Positions 50,671 to 59,294 of a stretch of DNA of 64,000 nt are shown here, one piece after another. The translations under genes were made by a program, and so were the position numbers. The DNA comes from Clostridium lacusfryxellense (GTDB taxonomy: Bacteria; Bacillota; Clostridia; Clostridiales; Clostridiaceae), in NCBI RefSeq assembly GCF_018861735.1, contig NZ_JAHLEB010000014.1, positions 36,399-100,398 of the forward strand, given 5' to 3'. The notes under the pieces were generated by a model. The model saw only the letters and a program-made list of their open reading frames with translations, was not told the origin of the DNA and did not search any database. Within the stretch, counting starts at the first letter, position 1. Every line of letters starts with the position of its first letter.

Positions 50671-52437
50671 CTAATCTCTATTTATTTTATTTATATTCTT
50701 AACTATCTCAGAGATAATATCAATCCTTTTAAATGGTGTCATGAGATAATATCCATCTACATAAGGGTAAATTTCTTCTGCAATATCAGTAGATATTTTT
50801 ACTGCAAGAATACCGGCTTCTTCTTTTGATATATCTTTGTATAACTCCATAATTTCATCGGAAACATTTATACCTGAAATTTCATTATTCATAAAGCAAG
50901 CATTCCTATAACTTACAATCGGAATAATTCCCCCTAAAATTTTAACTGGTAATTGAGTCCGTGCTAGTTTTAAATTTTCAACTGCCTGCTTAGTTAAAAT
51001 TGGCTGTGTTAAAAACATAGTAACCCCATTCTCAATTTTCTTTTTTGCATGCAATAATTGACTATCAAAATTAATAGCATTTAAATTTAAAGCAGCACAG
51101 ATATTAAATGGTGATGAAAATGTTGTATCATTTAAATCAGTAATGTACCCTGCAAGTATTGCAGAATTAAAACTAAACATTGCCTTAACCTCATCACGCT
51201 CGGCTGATGGTATAGGATCACCAGTTACCACTAGAACGTTATTTACTCCTTCGATACTCAATCCTAAAAGAAGCGCTTTAGTAGCATTAATGTTTCTATC
51301 GCGACAAGTCATGTGAGGGATAGTTGTTATATCAAGTTCTCTTTTTAGCTTGCAAGCTAGTAGACTGCTATCCACCCTTACTCTTGCAATTGGACAATCC
51401 GCAATTGTTATTGCATCTACCCCCTGCTCTTTAAGACTTTTAGCACTATTCATAAAAAAATCTATTCCAGTATCAAGTGGTGGATCTAATTCTACAGCAA
51501 TGATTTTTTTGCCAATCCTTATTTTTTCTAATAAAAGGTTTTTAATAATAGGTCTCTCATTGTGAATTTTGGTGATTTGAACCCTTGGAATAATTTCAAG
51601 TGGAGATAGTTCTTTTATCTTTGCAACAGTTTCTCTAATGTATTCTGGAGTTGTACCGCAACACCCACCTAAAATAGCTACACCTTCTTTTGCTATTGCT
51701 AACATTTGTAGTGCAAAATATTCTTTGGTATTGTTGAAAAATGTACGATTATTTATTATTGTTGGATACCCTGAGTTTGGCATAATAGAAATAGTTTTAT
51801 TCTCTATATTCAGAGTTCTTATGTATTTTAGCAAGTGATATGGGCCAGAAAAACAGTTAAATCCACATGCATCTATAGTTGATATTCCTGATATTTTTTC
51901 TATAAATTTTTCACCCGATTTACCCATCCTTGTAACACCTTCTGGGGAAACAGCGAATTCAATTAAAATATATGCATTCGGGTTTTTCTCTTTAATATAC
52001 TTAGAAATCTCAGGCAAATAATCGTCACTACTAAATGTTTCAAATATAAAGTGTGTTGCCCCTATTTCTAAATATAAATCTACTATCTCTTTGTATGACT
52101 CCCATAAATCTAGCATTTCTAAAAATGGGATTGGTCCAATATCAGCAAAAACTAAAACATCAGTTCCAATTGTTGCTTCCTTAGCTATTTCATACCCTTT
52201 TACTATAACTTCTTTAACTATTTCAAATTCACATTCAAGGCTAATTTTATTTGCTCCAAATGTATTGGTTCTAATCGCCTTGGAACCTGCATTTATATAC
52301 TCTTTGTGAATATTTAATATTGTATTTCTATCATAAATATTTGCGAATTCACATTTAGCTAATGGATTTTCACAAACACTTGCATAATATGTGCCCATTG
52401 CGCCATCAAAAATTAATGGTTTGTATTTAATATTCAT
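50671..52437 (-). CDS. Bifunctional homocysteine S-methyltransferase / methylenetetrahydrofolate reductase (YitJ-like)
   Basis: A 588-residue fusion. Residues about 1-285 are a homocysteine methyltransferase with IFDGAMGTYYA at the start, AGSKAIRTNTFGAN and the zinc-binding GGCCGTTPEYI (about 253-263) plus an upstream Cys near 190. Residues about 300-585 are an MTHFR domain (AVELDPPLDTGID, PHMTCRDRNI, NVLVVTGDPIP, FLTQPILT). It links one-carbon folate metabolism to methionine formation. Same architecture as B. subtilis YitJ. It follows surE by 24 bp. Confidence 0.93.
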   Translation of the reverse strand: MNIKYKPLIFDGAMGTYYASVCENPLAKCEFANIYDRNTILNIHKEYINAGSKAIRTNTFGANKISLECEFEIVKEVIVKGYEIAKEATIGTDVLVFADIGPIPFLEMLDLWESYKEIVDLYLEIGATHFIFETFSSDDYLPEISKYIKEKNPNAYILIEFAVSPEGVTRMGKSGEKFIEKISGISTIDACGFNCFSGPYHLLKYIRTLNIENKTISIMPNSGYPTIINNRTFFNNTKEYFALQMLAIAKEGVAILGGCCGTTPEYIRETVAKIKELSPLEIIPRVQITKIHNERPIIKNLLLEKIRIGKKIIAVELDPPLDTGIDFFMNSAKSLKEQGVDAITIADCPIARVRVDSSLLACKLKRELDITTIPHMTCRDRNINATKALLLGLSIEGVNNVLVVTGDPIPSAERDEVKAMFSFNSAILAGYITDLNDTTFSSPFNICAALNLNAINFDSQLLHAKKKIENGVTMFLTQPILTKQAVENLKLARTQLPVKILGGIIPIVSYRNACFMNNEISGINVSDEIMELYKDISKEEAGILAVKISTDIAEEIYPYVDGYYLMTPFKRIDIISEIVKNINKINRD

Positions 52438-52461
52438 ATTTCCCCTCCTTCCTTAAGCATC

Positions 52462-53223
52462 CTAAAACCACTCACATACATCCTTTAATATTTTAAAATT
52501 AGTTAAGTCATAATGAAGTGGAGTAACTGTAACATAACCATCTTTAAGATATATTGTGTCAGAATCTTCCTCATGAATGTCTTCTACAACGCCTTTAATC
52601 TTATACTGAGTTTCATTATTTTCTCCATTTGATTCTATATAAGTATTACTATACAATCGACTACCAATTTTACATACTTTAATTCCCTTTATTTCATCCT
52701 CTTTTAACATAGGAATATTTACATTTAATACAATATCATTTGCAAGGTTATTCTCTTTAGCCTTTAACAATATTTCTCTAGCGTATTTTGCTGCAATTTC
52801 ATAAGTTTCATCACTTTTAGCATTTTGCTGAATTTCCATAGAAATCGCTATAGCCGGAATTTTGTAAATAGTTGCCTCAATAGCTGCTGAAACTGTTCCC
52901 GAGTATAATACATCTGTACCTAAATTTAACCCCTTGTTAATTCCTGATACTACCATATCTATTTTATTGTCAATAAGCTTATTAATTGCAATTTTCACAC
53001 AATCCGCAGGTGTTCCATCTACACTAAAAGCTTTTGATTTTAATCCAATAAGGTTAGTATCTTTTACAATAAGTGGTCTTGTAAGAGTTATTGAATGACC
53101 ACAAGCACTTCTTTCCTTATCTGGTGCCACAATAATTACTTCATGCTCTTTTTCAAGTTCTTTTGCTAGCGCATATATTCCTTTTGCATTTATACCATCG
53201 TCGTTCGTAAGAAGCAATCTCAT
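52462..53223 (-). CDS. surE: 5'/3'-nucleotidase SurE
   Basis: A 253-residue metal-dependent nucleotidase. It has the SurE opening MRLLLTNDDGINAKGI (catalytic Asp pair), APDKERSACGHSITL, VDGTPADCVKIA and VSGINKGLNLGTDVLYSGTVSAA. The ATG at 53223 lies 7 nt after TTGGAGGA; the ATG at 53241 overlaps the ribosome binding site and would add six residues. It heads the surE-yitJ pair. Confidence 0.94.
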   Translation of the reverse strand: MRLLLTNDDGINAKGIYALAKELEKEHEVIIVAPDKERSACGHSITLTRPLIVKDTNLIGLKSKAFSVDGTPADCVKIAINKLIDNKIDMVVSGINKGLNLGTDVLYSGTVSAAIEATIYKIPAIAISMEIQQNAKSDETYEIAAKYAREILLKAKENNLANDIVLNVNIPMLKEDEIKGIKVCKIGSRLYSNTYIESNGENNETQYKIKGVVEDIHEEDSDTIYLKDGYVTVTPLHYDLTNFKILKDVCEWF

Positions 53224-53345
53224 CTTCGTTCCTCCAATCATTCACTATATAGATAATAATTATTATACTTCATTATATATATTATAACTATAGATATCTA
53301 TGGGCAAATGAATATTGATTTTTATATTTATTTCACCTATTTTTA

Positions 53346-53732
53346 TCATATTTTCTCCTTACTACAATATTCTTTATATTGTTCTTCATTCATAAGACCC
53401 TCTAATTCTCCCCTGTTTCTGATTTCTACAAGAATCATCCAACTTTCATAACATTCTTCATTTACTAATACTGGATTGTCTACTATAGCCTGATTATTCT
53501 CTAATATCTTCCCACTAATTGGAATGTACAAATTAGAAGTTGCTATAACAGACTCAACGACTCCAAATACATCCCCAATTGTATATTCTTCATCTATCTC
53601 TGGAATCTCAACAAATAGAATATTTCCTAATGCATTTTGAGCAAAATCAGAAATACCCACATATGCCTTACTACCTTGAATCATTACCCATTCATGATCT
53701 TTACTATAAAATAACTCTTTTAATGTTTTCAT
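53346..53732 (-). CDS. GcvH-like lipoyl-domain protein lacking the lipoyl lysine
   Basis: A 128-residue protein of the glycine cleavage H family: FYSKDHEWVMIQGSKAYVGI, SDFAQNALGNILFVEIPEI and DVFGVVESV, then YIPISGKILENN and VNEECYESWMILVEI. In true GcvH the motif is ESVKA, where Lys receives lipoate. Here it is ESVIA, because the codon is ATA instead of AAA. No gcvT, gcvP or lipoate ligase is in the window. It may have a non-lipoyl role or be a decaying copy. A good AGGAGG ribosome binding site and intact frame argue it is expressed. Confidence 0.88.
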   Translation of the reverse strand: MKTLKELFYSKDHEWVMIQGSKAYVGISDFAQNALGNILFVEIPEIDEEYTIGDVFGVVESVIATSNLYIPISGKILENNQAIVDNPVLVNEECYESWMILVEIRNRGELEGLMNEEQYKEYCSKEKI

Positions 53733-54120
53733 TTAAAATCCTCCTAGTCTTTATTTTTTATTTCGTCCATTTTCATAACACATTAAGTATACAAATTTGA
53801 TTATTTCTAAGTACTGATATACCATTTATCACTAAATTTTTCACAAATCCAGTGGCATCTATTTTACCGCCGTATATTTTATAGGCATTGTATAAAGGCG
53901 TTATTTTAAATTACCCAACAAACTCCCCCCATGCATTTTTGTAAAATATATGCAGAGTGATATGAAAAAAGAGATAAAAAAACTAAAAACTATGATTATT
54001 TTTTCAATGCCATTACAGGAGATATTTTAGATTGTATGTTTCAAGACATTTTCAACAGAATTTTGTTGACTAAATTTAGCTTGGATATTACACTTGTAAT
54101 TAAATAATAAATTCTCATTA
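53733..54120. other. Intergenic region with no clear gene
   Basis: About 390 bp upstream of the gcvH-like gene. It contains only short frames, for example a 22-codon one near 53961 (MKKEIKKLKTMIIFS). Together with the permease fragment just to its right it looks like eroded coding DNA, but nothing specific is recognisable. Confidence 0.35.
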
Positions 54121-54239
54121 TTGGTTAGACCTTATAAAGTACCCTTTTACCCGATAGTACCAATGATAGGAATTATAGGTGGCATCCCACCGATAATGAA
54201 TTTACTAAAGCTGGAGTTCGGTATTAGTAATTATTTTGA
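54121..54239 (+). pseudogene. C-terminal fragment of an APC-family amino-acid permease
   Basis: The frame encodes LVRPYKVPFYPIVPMIGIIG then GIPPIMNLLKL. RPYKVPxYPxxPxxGI is the conserved segment before the last helices of APC amino-acid permeases. In-frame stops (TGA, TAA) lie just upstream, there is no start or ribosome binding site, and only about 40 codons remain. I read it as the remnant of a deleted permease gene. Confidence 0.5.
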
Positions 54240-54452
54240 CTATTTGAAAGAAAGACCATGTTCCATAAGTTTCTTTTTTAGTATTGTAAGTGCTCTAGTT
54301 CCAAATCCATGAAAAGCAATTAGTTCCTCTTCTTTATACAGAGTTAACTGTTCCAATGTTTCAATCCCTGCTCTTTGTAACACTCTTAGAGCAGGTTGAC
54401 TAATTTTATCTGAATTTATTAAAATACTGCTTAGTATATGTTCATTTTTCAT
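54240..54452 (-). CDS. Stand-alone RNA polymerase alpha-CTD-like / helix-hairpin-helix protein
   Basis: A 70-residue protein. Residues about 18-70 (ISQPALRVLQRAGIETLEQL, then KEEELIAFHGFGTRALTILK) match the C-terminal domain of RNA polymerase alpha, with its helix-hairpin-helix GFGTRALT in place of the usual GxGxKSL. There is no alpha N-terminal domain, so it is not rpoA. AAGGAG precedes the ATG at 54452. It could bind DNA UP elements or proteins that normally touch alpha; the function is unknown. Confidence 0.75.
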   Translation of the reverse strand: MKNEHILSSILINSDKISQPALRVLQRAGIETLEQLTLYKEEELIAFHGFGTRALTILKKKLMEHGLSFK

Positions 54453-54647
54453 GATTTTCTCCTTTATATAAACTGATTTATATATAATTTTTTATTAATC
54501 CCCTCAATATTGTTCAAAGTAAGTTAACTTTTTTATCTTTTGTTTTAACTTGTTGTGCTTTCATAATATAACATCCTAATATGATATATTTATAACTTAT
54601 TTAATTATAATATGTATTTCTATACAAATATAGCAAATCAAATTAGC

Positions 54648-54677
54648 CCATAACTTATATTACTATATAAGTTATGG
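54648..54677 (-). terminator. Hairpin downstream of pepF
   Basis: A perfect 13-bp stem (CCATAACTTATAT / ATATAAGTTATGG) lies 28 bp below the pepF stop. No U-run follows, so termination would be weak or factor-dependent. Confidence 0.5.
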
Positions 54678-54704
54678 ACTCAAGATATTAAATCAATTAT
54701 TACA

Positions 54705-56513
54705 TTAGGAAAGGTATATTTCTTTCTCTAGCATCTCTAATAATTCGTCAAACCTTTTTATAGTATCTTCTAAAGGTTTTGGTGACGACATATCTACCCC
54801 TGCTTTTTTAAGTATATTTATTGGATAATCACTTCCGCCACTCTTTAGGAACCCTACATATCTTTCTACCGCACTCGCGCCTTCTTCAACTATCATTTTA
54901 CTGAAAGAATTAGCAGCTGCAAAACCTGTAGTATATTGATATACATAGAAATCATTATAAAAATGAGGTATTCTTGACCATTCCATATCAATGCCCTCAT
55001 CTATTACCATTTCAGACCCGAAATATTTTTGGTTTAATTCATGATATATTTTACATAAATCCTCTGGAGATAATGGATTTCCCTGTTCAATTTTTTCATG
55101 TGTTATTTTTTCAAACTCTGCAAACATGCATTGCCTAAACACTGTAGTTCTAATTCCTTCTAGTTGCTGATTTATTAAGAATAATCTTTTCTTCTTATCA
55201 CTCTCATTTTTAATTAAATGATCTATTAATAAGCACTCATTAGTTATAGATGCCACTTCCGCGCAAAATAACTCATAACCTGAATATATATATGGTTGAG
55301 TTTTCCTTGAATAATACGAATGTATAGAGTGACCCATTTCATGAGCTAGCGTTGATACATCGTTTAACTTGTAATTATAATTTAAGAGTACGTACGGCAT
55401 ACTATCAAAGCATCCCCAAGAATATGCCCCCGAACGTTTACCCTTATTTTGAAATACATCTACCCAGCCTTCATTAATTCCTTCTTTAAATATATTTAAA
55501 TACTCCTCACCTAATGGCTTAATACCATCTAATGCTATTTTAACAGCGTCTTCATACTCAATATGCTCTTCATCAGCTTCAACTATTGGAACATATAGAT
55601 CATACATATGAATTTCGTCAAGACCTAATAACTTCTTTTTAATACTTACATACTTATGAAGCGATGGTAAATTATTATTTATTGTATCAACTACAGTTTG
55701 ATAAACCTCCATTGGAATATTGTTAGGTTTTAAAGAACTTTCTAAAGCCGATGAATAATGCCTTGTTTTTGCATTAAATATAAAGTTCTTTATTGAAGAT
55801 GTTAAAGTTGTTGTCAAAGTGTTGCTAAATCCTTTGTATGTCTTAAATAATGTTTCAAAGGCGTCTTTTCTAACCCTTCTGTCTTTTGATTTTATAAAAT
55901 TACTATAGTTTCCTTCATTTAATTCAACCTCATTACCTTTTTCATCTTTTATACATGGAAATGTCATATCTGCATTTGTAAGCATTCCAAATATATTTCC
56001 CGGTGCATTTAAACAATCGCTAACAGATGCCAAAAGTTTTTCTCCCTCTGCACTTAAAGTGTGAGCCTTCTGATCTAATATATCCCTCAAATAAAATTCA
56101 TAAACTTTAAGTTTTGGAATCTTATTAATTGCCTCATCTACAGCTCCCTCTGGTAATAATAATAGTTCAGGAACAAAAAATGCTGTAAAACTAGAAACTT
56201 CTGCTCCATATGCATCAATCTTATTTTTAAGGATTTGAAACTCAGCATTACCGGTATTCTCATCCCCTCTTAAATGCCCATATACAAGTAATTTGTCTAA
56301 TAGTCTTTCAATGTCTACACTGCACTCTAAGAATAATAATAAATCCTGCGCATTACTTAGTTTTCCTGAAAACTCTTGAATTTTCGGAGCTTTAGTTTTT
56401 AATATTTCAAATTCTTTTTCCCACTGCGCCGTATTTTCGTACAATTTTTTAACATTCCATTTATAAGCACTATCAATTTCATCTCTTGTTTTAAGTTTTT
56501 TAACTTCACTCAC
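54705..56513 (-). CDS. pepF: Oligoendopeptidase F
   Basis: A 602-residue M3-family zinc peptidase that degrades short peptides in the cytosol. The catalytic motif is TLAHEMGHSIHSYYSR (HExxH near residue 387), with a downstream Glu ligand in FCAEVASITNE. The family N-terminal helical region and the GYELFCAE and YQYTTGFAAA segments are present. Length is standard. It starts with GTG at 56513 behind GAGGGGA. It stands alone; peptides imported by OppABCDF would be plausible substrates. Confidence 0.95.
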   Translation of the reverse strand: MSEVKKLKTRDEIDSAYKWNVKKLYENTAQWEKEFEILKTKAPKIQEFSGKLSNAQDLLLFLECSVDIERLLDKLLVYGHLRGDENTGNAEFQILKNKIDAYGAEVSSFTAFFVPELLLLPEGAVDEAINKIPKLKVYEFYLRDILDQKAHTLSAEGEKLLASVSDCLNAPGNIFGMLTNADMTFPCIKDEKGNEVELNEGNYSNFIKSKDRRVRKDAFETLFKTYKGFSNTLTTTLTSSIKNFIFNAKTRHYSSALESSLKPNNIPMEVYQTVVDTINNNLPSLHKYVSIKKKLLGLDEIHMYDLYVPIVEADEEHIEYEDAVKIALDGIKPLGEEYLNIFKEGINEGWVDVFQNKGKRSGAYSWGCFDSMPYVLLNYNYKLNDVSTLAHEMGHSIHSYYSRKTQPYIYSGYELFCAEVASITNECLLIDHLIKNESDKKKRLFLINQQLEGIRTTVFRQCMFAEFEKITHEKIEQGNPLSPEDLCKIYHELNQKYFGSEMVIDEGIDMEWSRIPHFYNDFYVYQYTTGFAAANSFSKMIVEEGASAVERYVGFLKSGGSDYPINILKKAGVDMSSPKPLEDTIKRFDELLEMLEKEIYLS

Positions 56514-56830
56514 TAAAATTCCCCTCTTTCATTTATAAATTTAAAATCTCATAAAGCAGATTTCAAGCCAATATATTATACCTATATTACCATATATTTA
56601 ACGATCCGTTATTACAAATATTTTCTCTATACACCAACATTTATATCTAAACAATGATATGTCTAGTATACAACCATTTGCTAGTTTATATTCCACCATA
56701 TTTTATTTTGATAAAGCTTAATAGGATATTCTCTTATAAATTGGAAATACTAATAGTTGATATTTGTTTAAATTATATTTTTATTGATATTTATTTTAAA
56801 ACCTATGAAAATATCAAGGAGGTTTATATA
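56514..56830. promoter_or_regulatory. Divergent region between pepF and the hydrogenase operon
   Basis: About 317 bp of AT-rich DNA holding promoters for both directions. An open frame that continues into the hydrogenase gene (from 56654) has no ribosome binding site and an unlikely composition, so I treat it as non-coding. I see no clear Rex-type operator. Confidence 0.4.
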
Positions 56831-57310
56831 GTGTGCTTAGAAAGTTTGTCCAATGAAAAATATATAAAACTAGAAGATTTTATTAAAACAGTACCCAATG
56901 ACCGTAGTTCTTTAATTGAAGTCTTACATAAGGCGCAACAAATATTTGGCTATCTCCCAGACGCGGTTCAAGATTTTGTTGGAGAAAAATTACACGTTCC
57001 TACCGCTTCAGTATATGGTGTTGTAACCTTTTACTCATATTTCACTACAGTTCCTAGAGGTAAATATGTAATAAATATATGTACTGGAACTGCTTGCTTT
57101 GTGAGAGGATCTTCAGATATTTTAGGTGAATTTGAAAGAAGACTCAACATATCTATTGGAGAAACGACACCCGATAAAAAATATACTATCGAATCCCTTA
57201 GATGTATAGGTGCCTGCGGACTTGCCCCAGTTGTTACTGTTAACGGTAAAGTTTATGGTCATTTCAAAACCAATGATGTAATTAAAATTTTAGAAGAATA
57301 CTCAGAATAG
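56831..57310 (+). CDS. [FeFe]-hydrogenase-associated NuoE-like subunit (HydC/HndA type)
   Basis: A 159-residue [2Fe-2S] thioredoxin-like protein. It has an N-terminal helical part (LHKAQQIFGYLPDAVQDFVG) and the four cluster cysteines in CTGTACFVRG (two) and RCIGACG (two). It passes electrons within the hydrogenase complex. The GTG at 56831 is chosen because AAGGAGG lies 8 nt upstream, giving VCLESLSNEKY. It is the first gene of a three-gene operon, followed by a hairpin. Confidence 0.92.
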   Translation: MCLESLSNEKYIKLEDFIKTVPNDRSSLIEVLHKAQQIFGYLPDAVQDFVGEKLHVPTASVYGVVTFYSYFTTVPRGKYVINICTGTACFVRGSSDILGEFERRLNISIGETTPDKKYTIESLRCIGACGLAPVVTVNGKVYGHFKTNDVIKILEEYSE

Positions 57311-57353
57311 TAGATAGATATTAATTAATCAATTAATTAATGTTATCTACTCA
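57307..57353 (+). promoter_or_regulatory. Intercistronic hairpin in the hydrogenase operon
   Basis: An imperfect 19-20-bp inverted repeat (arms about 57309-57328 and 57333-57351) lies between the first and second genes, without a U-run. It probably affects mRNA stability or relative expression. Confidence 0.55.
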
Positions 57354-57377
57354 AGAAATAGCGAGGAGGATTTAACC

Positions 57378-59273
57378 TTGAATAAAATAAATTCTTTTAA
57401 TGACCTTACAAAATCTCACGAGGATTTTGCTCAATTACTAAAGCTTAGGAAATTCTCTCATGAGCAAGAGTTAGGTGTAGAACATACTAGGTGCAACCGT
57501 GAAATATTAGTTTGTAGTGGAACCGGTTGCCACTCTGCTGATAGTGCATTAATTATTGATAAGCTAAACTCAAATATAAATGAGGCCGGCCTATCTAATG
57601 AAGTAAAAGCACATATAACAGGTTGTTTTGGTTTTTGTGAAAAAGGGCCTATAGTAAAAATAGATCCTGATAATGTCTTTTATGTCCAAGTAAAACCAGA
57701 AGATGTCGAGGAAATAGTACAAGAACATTTGCTTAAAGGTAATGTAATTGAACGCTTGTTATATGAAGAACCAACTTTGAAACAAAAGGTTAAAAGACAA
57801 GATGAGATGTCTTTTTATAAAAAGCAGTACAGAATTGCACTTAGAAACTGTGGCCTTATAAATCCTGAGGATATAAGGGAATCAATAGCTGAGGAAGGTT
57901 ACATGGCTCTCGGAAAAGTTATTACTACAATGTCCCAAGAAGATATTATTAAACTTATTTCCGACTCCGGGCTTCGAGGCCGTGGTGGCGGTGGTTTCCC
58001 TACAGGTACAAAATGGTCTTTTGCTAAGAAATATCAGGCTGACCAAAAATATATTATATGTAATGCAGACGAAGGAGATCCTGGTGCTTTTATGGATCGT
58101 TCCATATTAGAAGGGGATCCTCATAGTGTTCTTGAGGCTATGGCTATTGCTGGTTATGCTATTGGTGCGTCCACAGGTTTTATATATATAAGAGCTGAAT
58201 ATCCACTAGCCATTGATAGACTTAAAATAGCTATTAATCAGGCCCGCGAGTGTGGTCTTTTGGGTAAGGATATTTTAGGAACTAACTTTAGTTTTGATGT
58301 ACACCTAAAGTATGGTGCTGGTGCCTTTGTTTGTGGAGAAGAAACCGCTCTTATAAACTCCATTGAGGGTTATCGTGGTGAACCTGTAAATAAGCCCCCA
58401 TTCCCTGCCCAAAGTGGTCTTTGGGATAAACCTACTAGTGTTAATAATGTAGAAACCTTCGCTTTAATCCCTGCCATTATAAATAAAGGTGCCTTGTGGT
58501 TCAGTTCTATAGGAACAAAAACCTCTAAAGGAACTAAAGTTTTTGCTCTCGCAGGCAAAATCAATAATGTTGGTTTAGTCGAAGTTCCAATGGGGACTAC
58601 TTTAAGAGAAATAATTTTTGATATCGGTGGTGGAATTAAAGATGGGCGTGAATTCAAAGCAGTTCAAACCGGTGGCCCTTCTGGAGGATGCATTCCTGCT
58701 TCTCTTTTGGATACCCCAATAGACTATGAATCTTTAAATTCAATAGGATCAATGATGGGCTCTGGTGGAATGATTGTAATGGATGAGGATAACTGCATGG
58801 TTGATATTGCAAAATTCTACCTTCAATTCACTTTAGAAGAATCTTGTGGTAAATGTACTCCGTGTAGAATAGGAAATACTCGGTTGTATGAGATAGTAGA
58901 TAAGATAACAAAAGGTAAGGCCACAGAGCAAGATATAGTTAATTTAAAAGAACTAGGTCAAATTATTAAAGATACTTCTCTTTGTGGTCTAGGACAAACA
59001 TCTCCAAATCCTATTCTAAGTAATTTAAGGTATTTTGAAGACGAATTCAATGCTCATATAAAAGATAAACACTGTCCTGCTGGAGTATGTAAAGACTTAT
59101 TAATGTATGAAATTACAGATAAATGTATAGGATGCACTCGTTGTGCTAAAATTTGTCCCGTCACCTGTATAAAAGGAAAAGTTAAAGAGCTACACGTTAT
59201 TGACCAGAATAGATGTATTAAATGTGGTTCATGTTTTGAGGCATGCCCAGTGGATGCCATAATACGAAAGTAA
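57378..59273 (+). CDS. [FeFe]-hydrogenase NuoF-like subunit (HydB/HndC type)
   Basis: A 631-residue iron-sulfur flavoprotein that exchanges electrons with NAD(P)(H). Residues about 30-125 form a [2Fe-2S] thioredoxin-like domain (CSGTGCHSAD, TGCFGFCEKGP). The NuoF core has the NADH/FMN motif GLRGRGGGGFPTGTKW (about 196-211), GAGAFVCGEETALINSIEG, and the 4Fe-4S site ESCGKCTPCRIG. The C-terminus adds two ferredoxin clusters (CIGCTRCAKICP and CIKCGSCFEACP). The fused N-terminal domain replaces a separate HndB. The operon order matches bifurcating HydCBA sets. Confidence 0.95.
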   Translation: MNKINSFNDLTKSHEDFAQLLKLRKFSHEQELGVEHTRCNREILVCSGTGCHSADSALIIDKLNSNINEAGLSNEVKAHITGCFGFCEKGPIVKIDPDNVFYVQVKPEDVEEIVQEHLLKGNVIERLLYEEPTLKQKVKRQDEMSFYKKQYRIALRNCGLINPEDIRESIAEEGYMALGKVITTMSQEDIIKLISDSGLRGRGGGGFPTGTKWSFAKKYQADQKYIICNADEGDPGAFMDRSILEGDPHSVLEAMAIAGYAIGASTGFIYIRAEYPLAIDRLKIAINQARECGLLGKDILGTNFSFDVHLKYGAGAFVCGEETALINSIEGYRGEPVNKPPFPAQSGLWDKPTSVNNVETFALIPAIINKGALWFSSIGTKTSKGTKVFALAGKINNVGLVEVPMGTTLREIIFDIGGGIKDGREFKAVQTGGPSGGCIPASLLDTPIDYESLNSIGSMMGSGGMIVMDEDNCMVDIAKFYLQFTLEESCGKCTPCRIGNTRLYEIVDKITKGKATEQDIVNLKELGQIIKDTSLCGLGQTSPNPILSNLRYFEDEFNAHIKDKHCPAGVCKDLLMYEITDKCIGCTRCAKICPVTCIKGKVKELHVIDQNRCIKCGSCFEACPVDAIIRK

Positions 59274-59294
59274 TATTTAAGAGAGGTGATTAAT

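Noticed and set aside
53961..54030. Short frame MKKEIKKLKTMIIFS as a microprotein gene
   Set aside because: It is only 22 codons, has no clear ribosome binding site, and sits in DNA that looks like decayed coding sequence.
56654..56830. In-frame extension of the NuoE-like gene upstream of 56831
   Set aside because: The extension is hydrophobic and Tyr/Ile-rich, unlike family members, and has no ribosome binding site, whereas GTG 56831 has AAGGAGG at the right distance.
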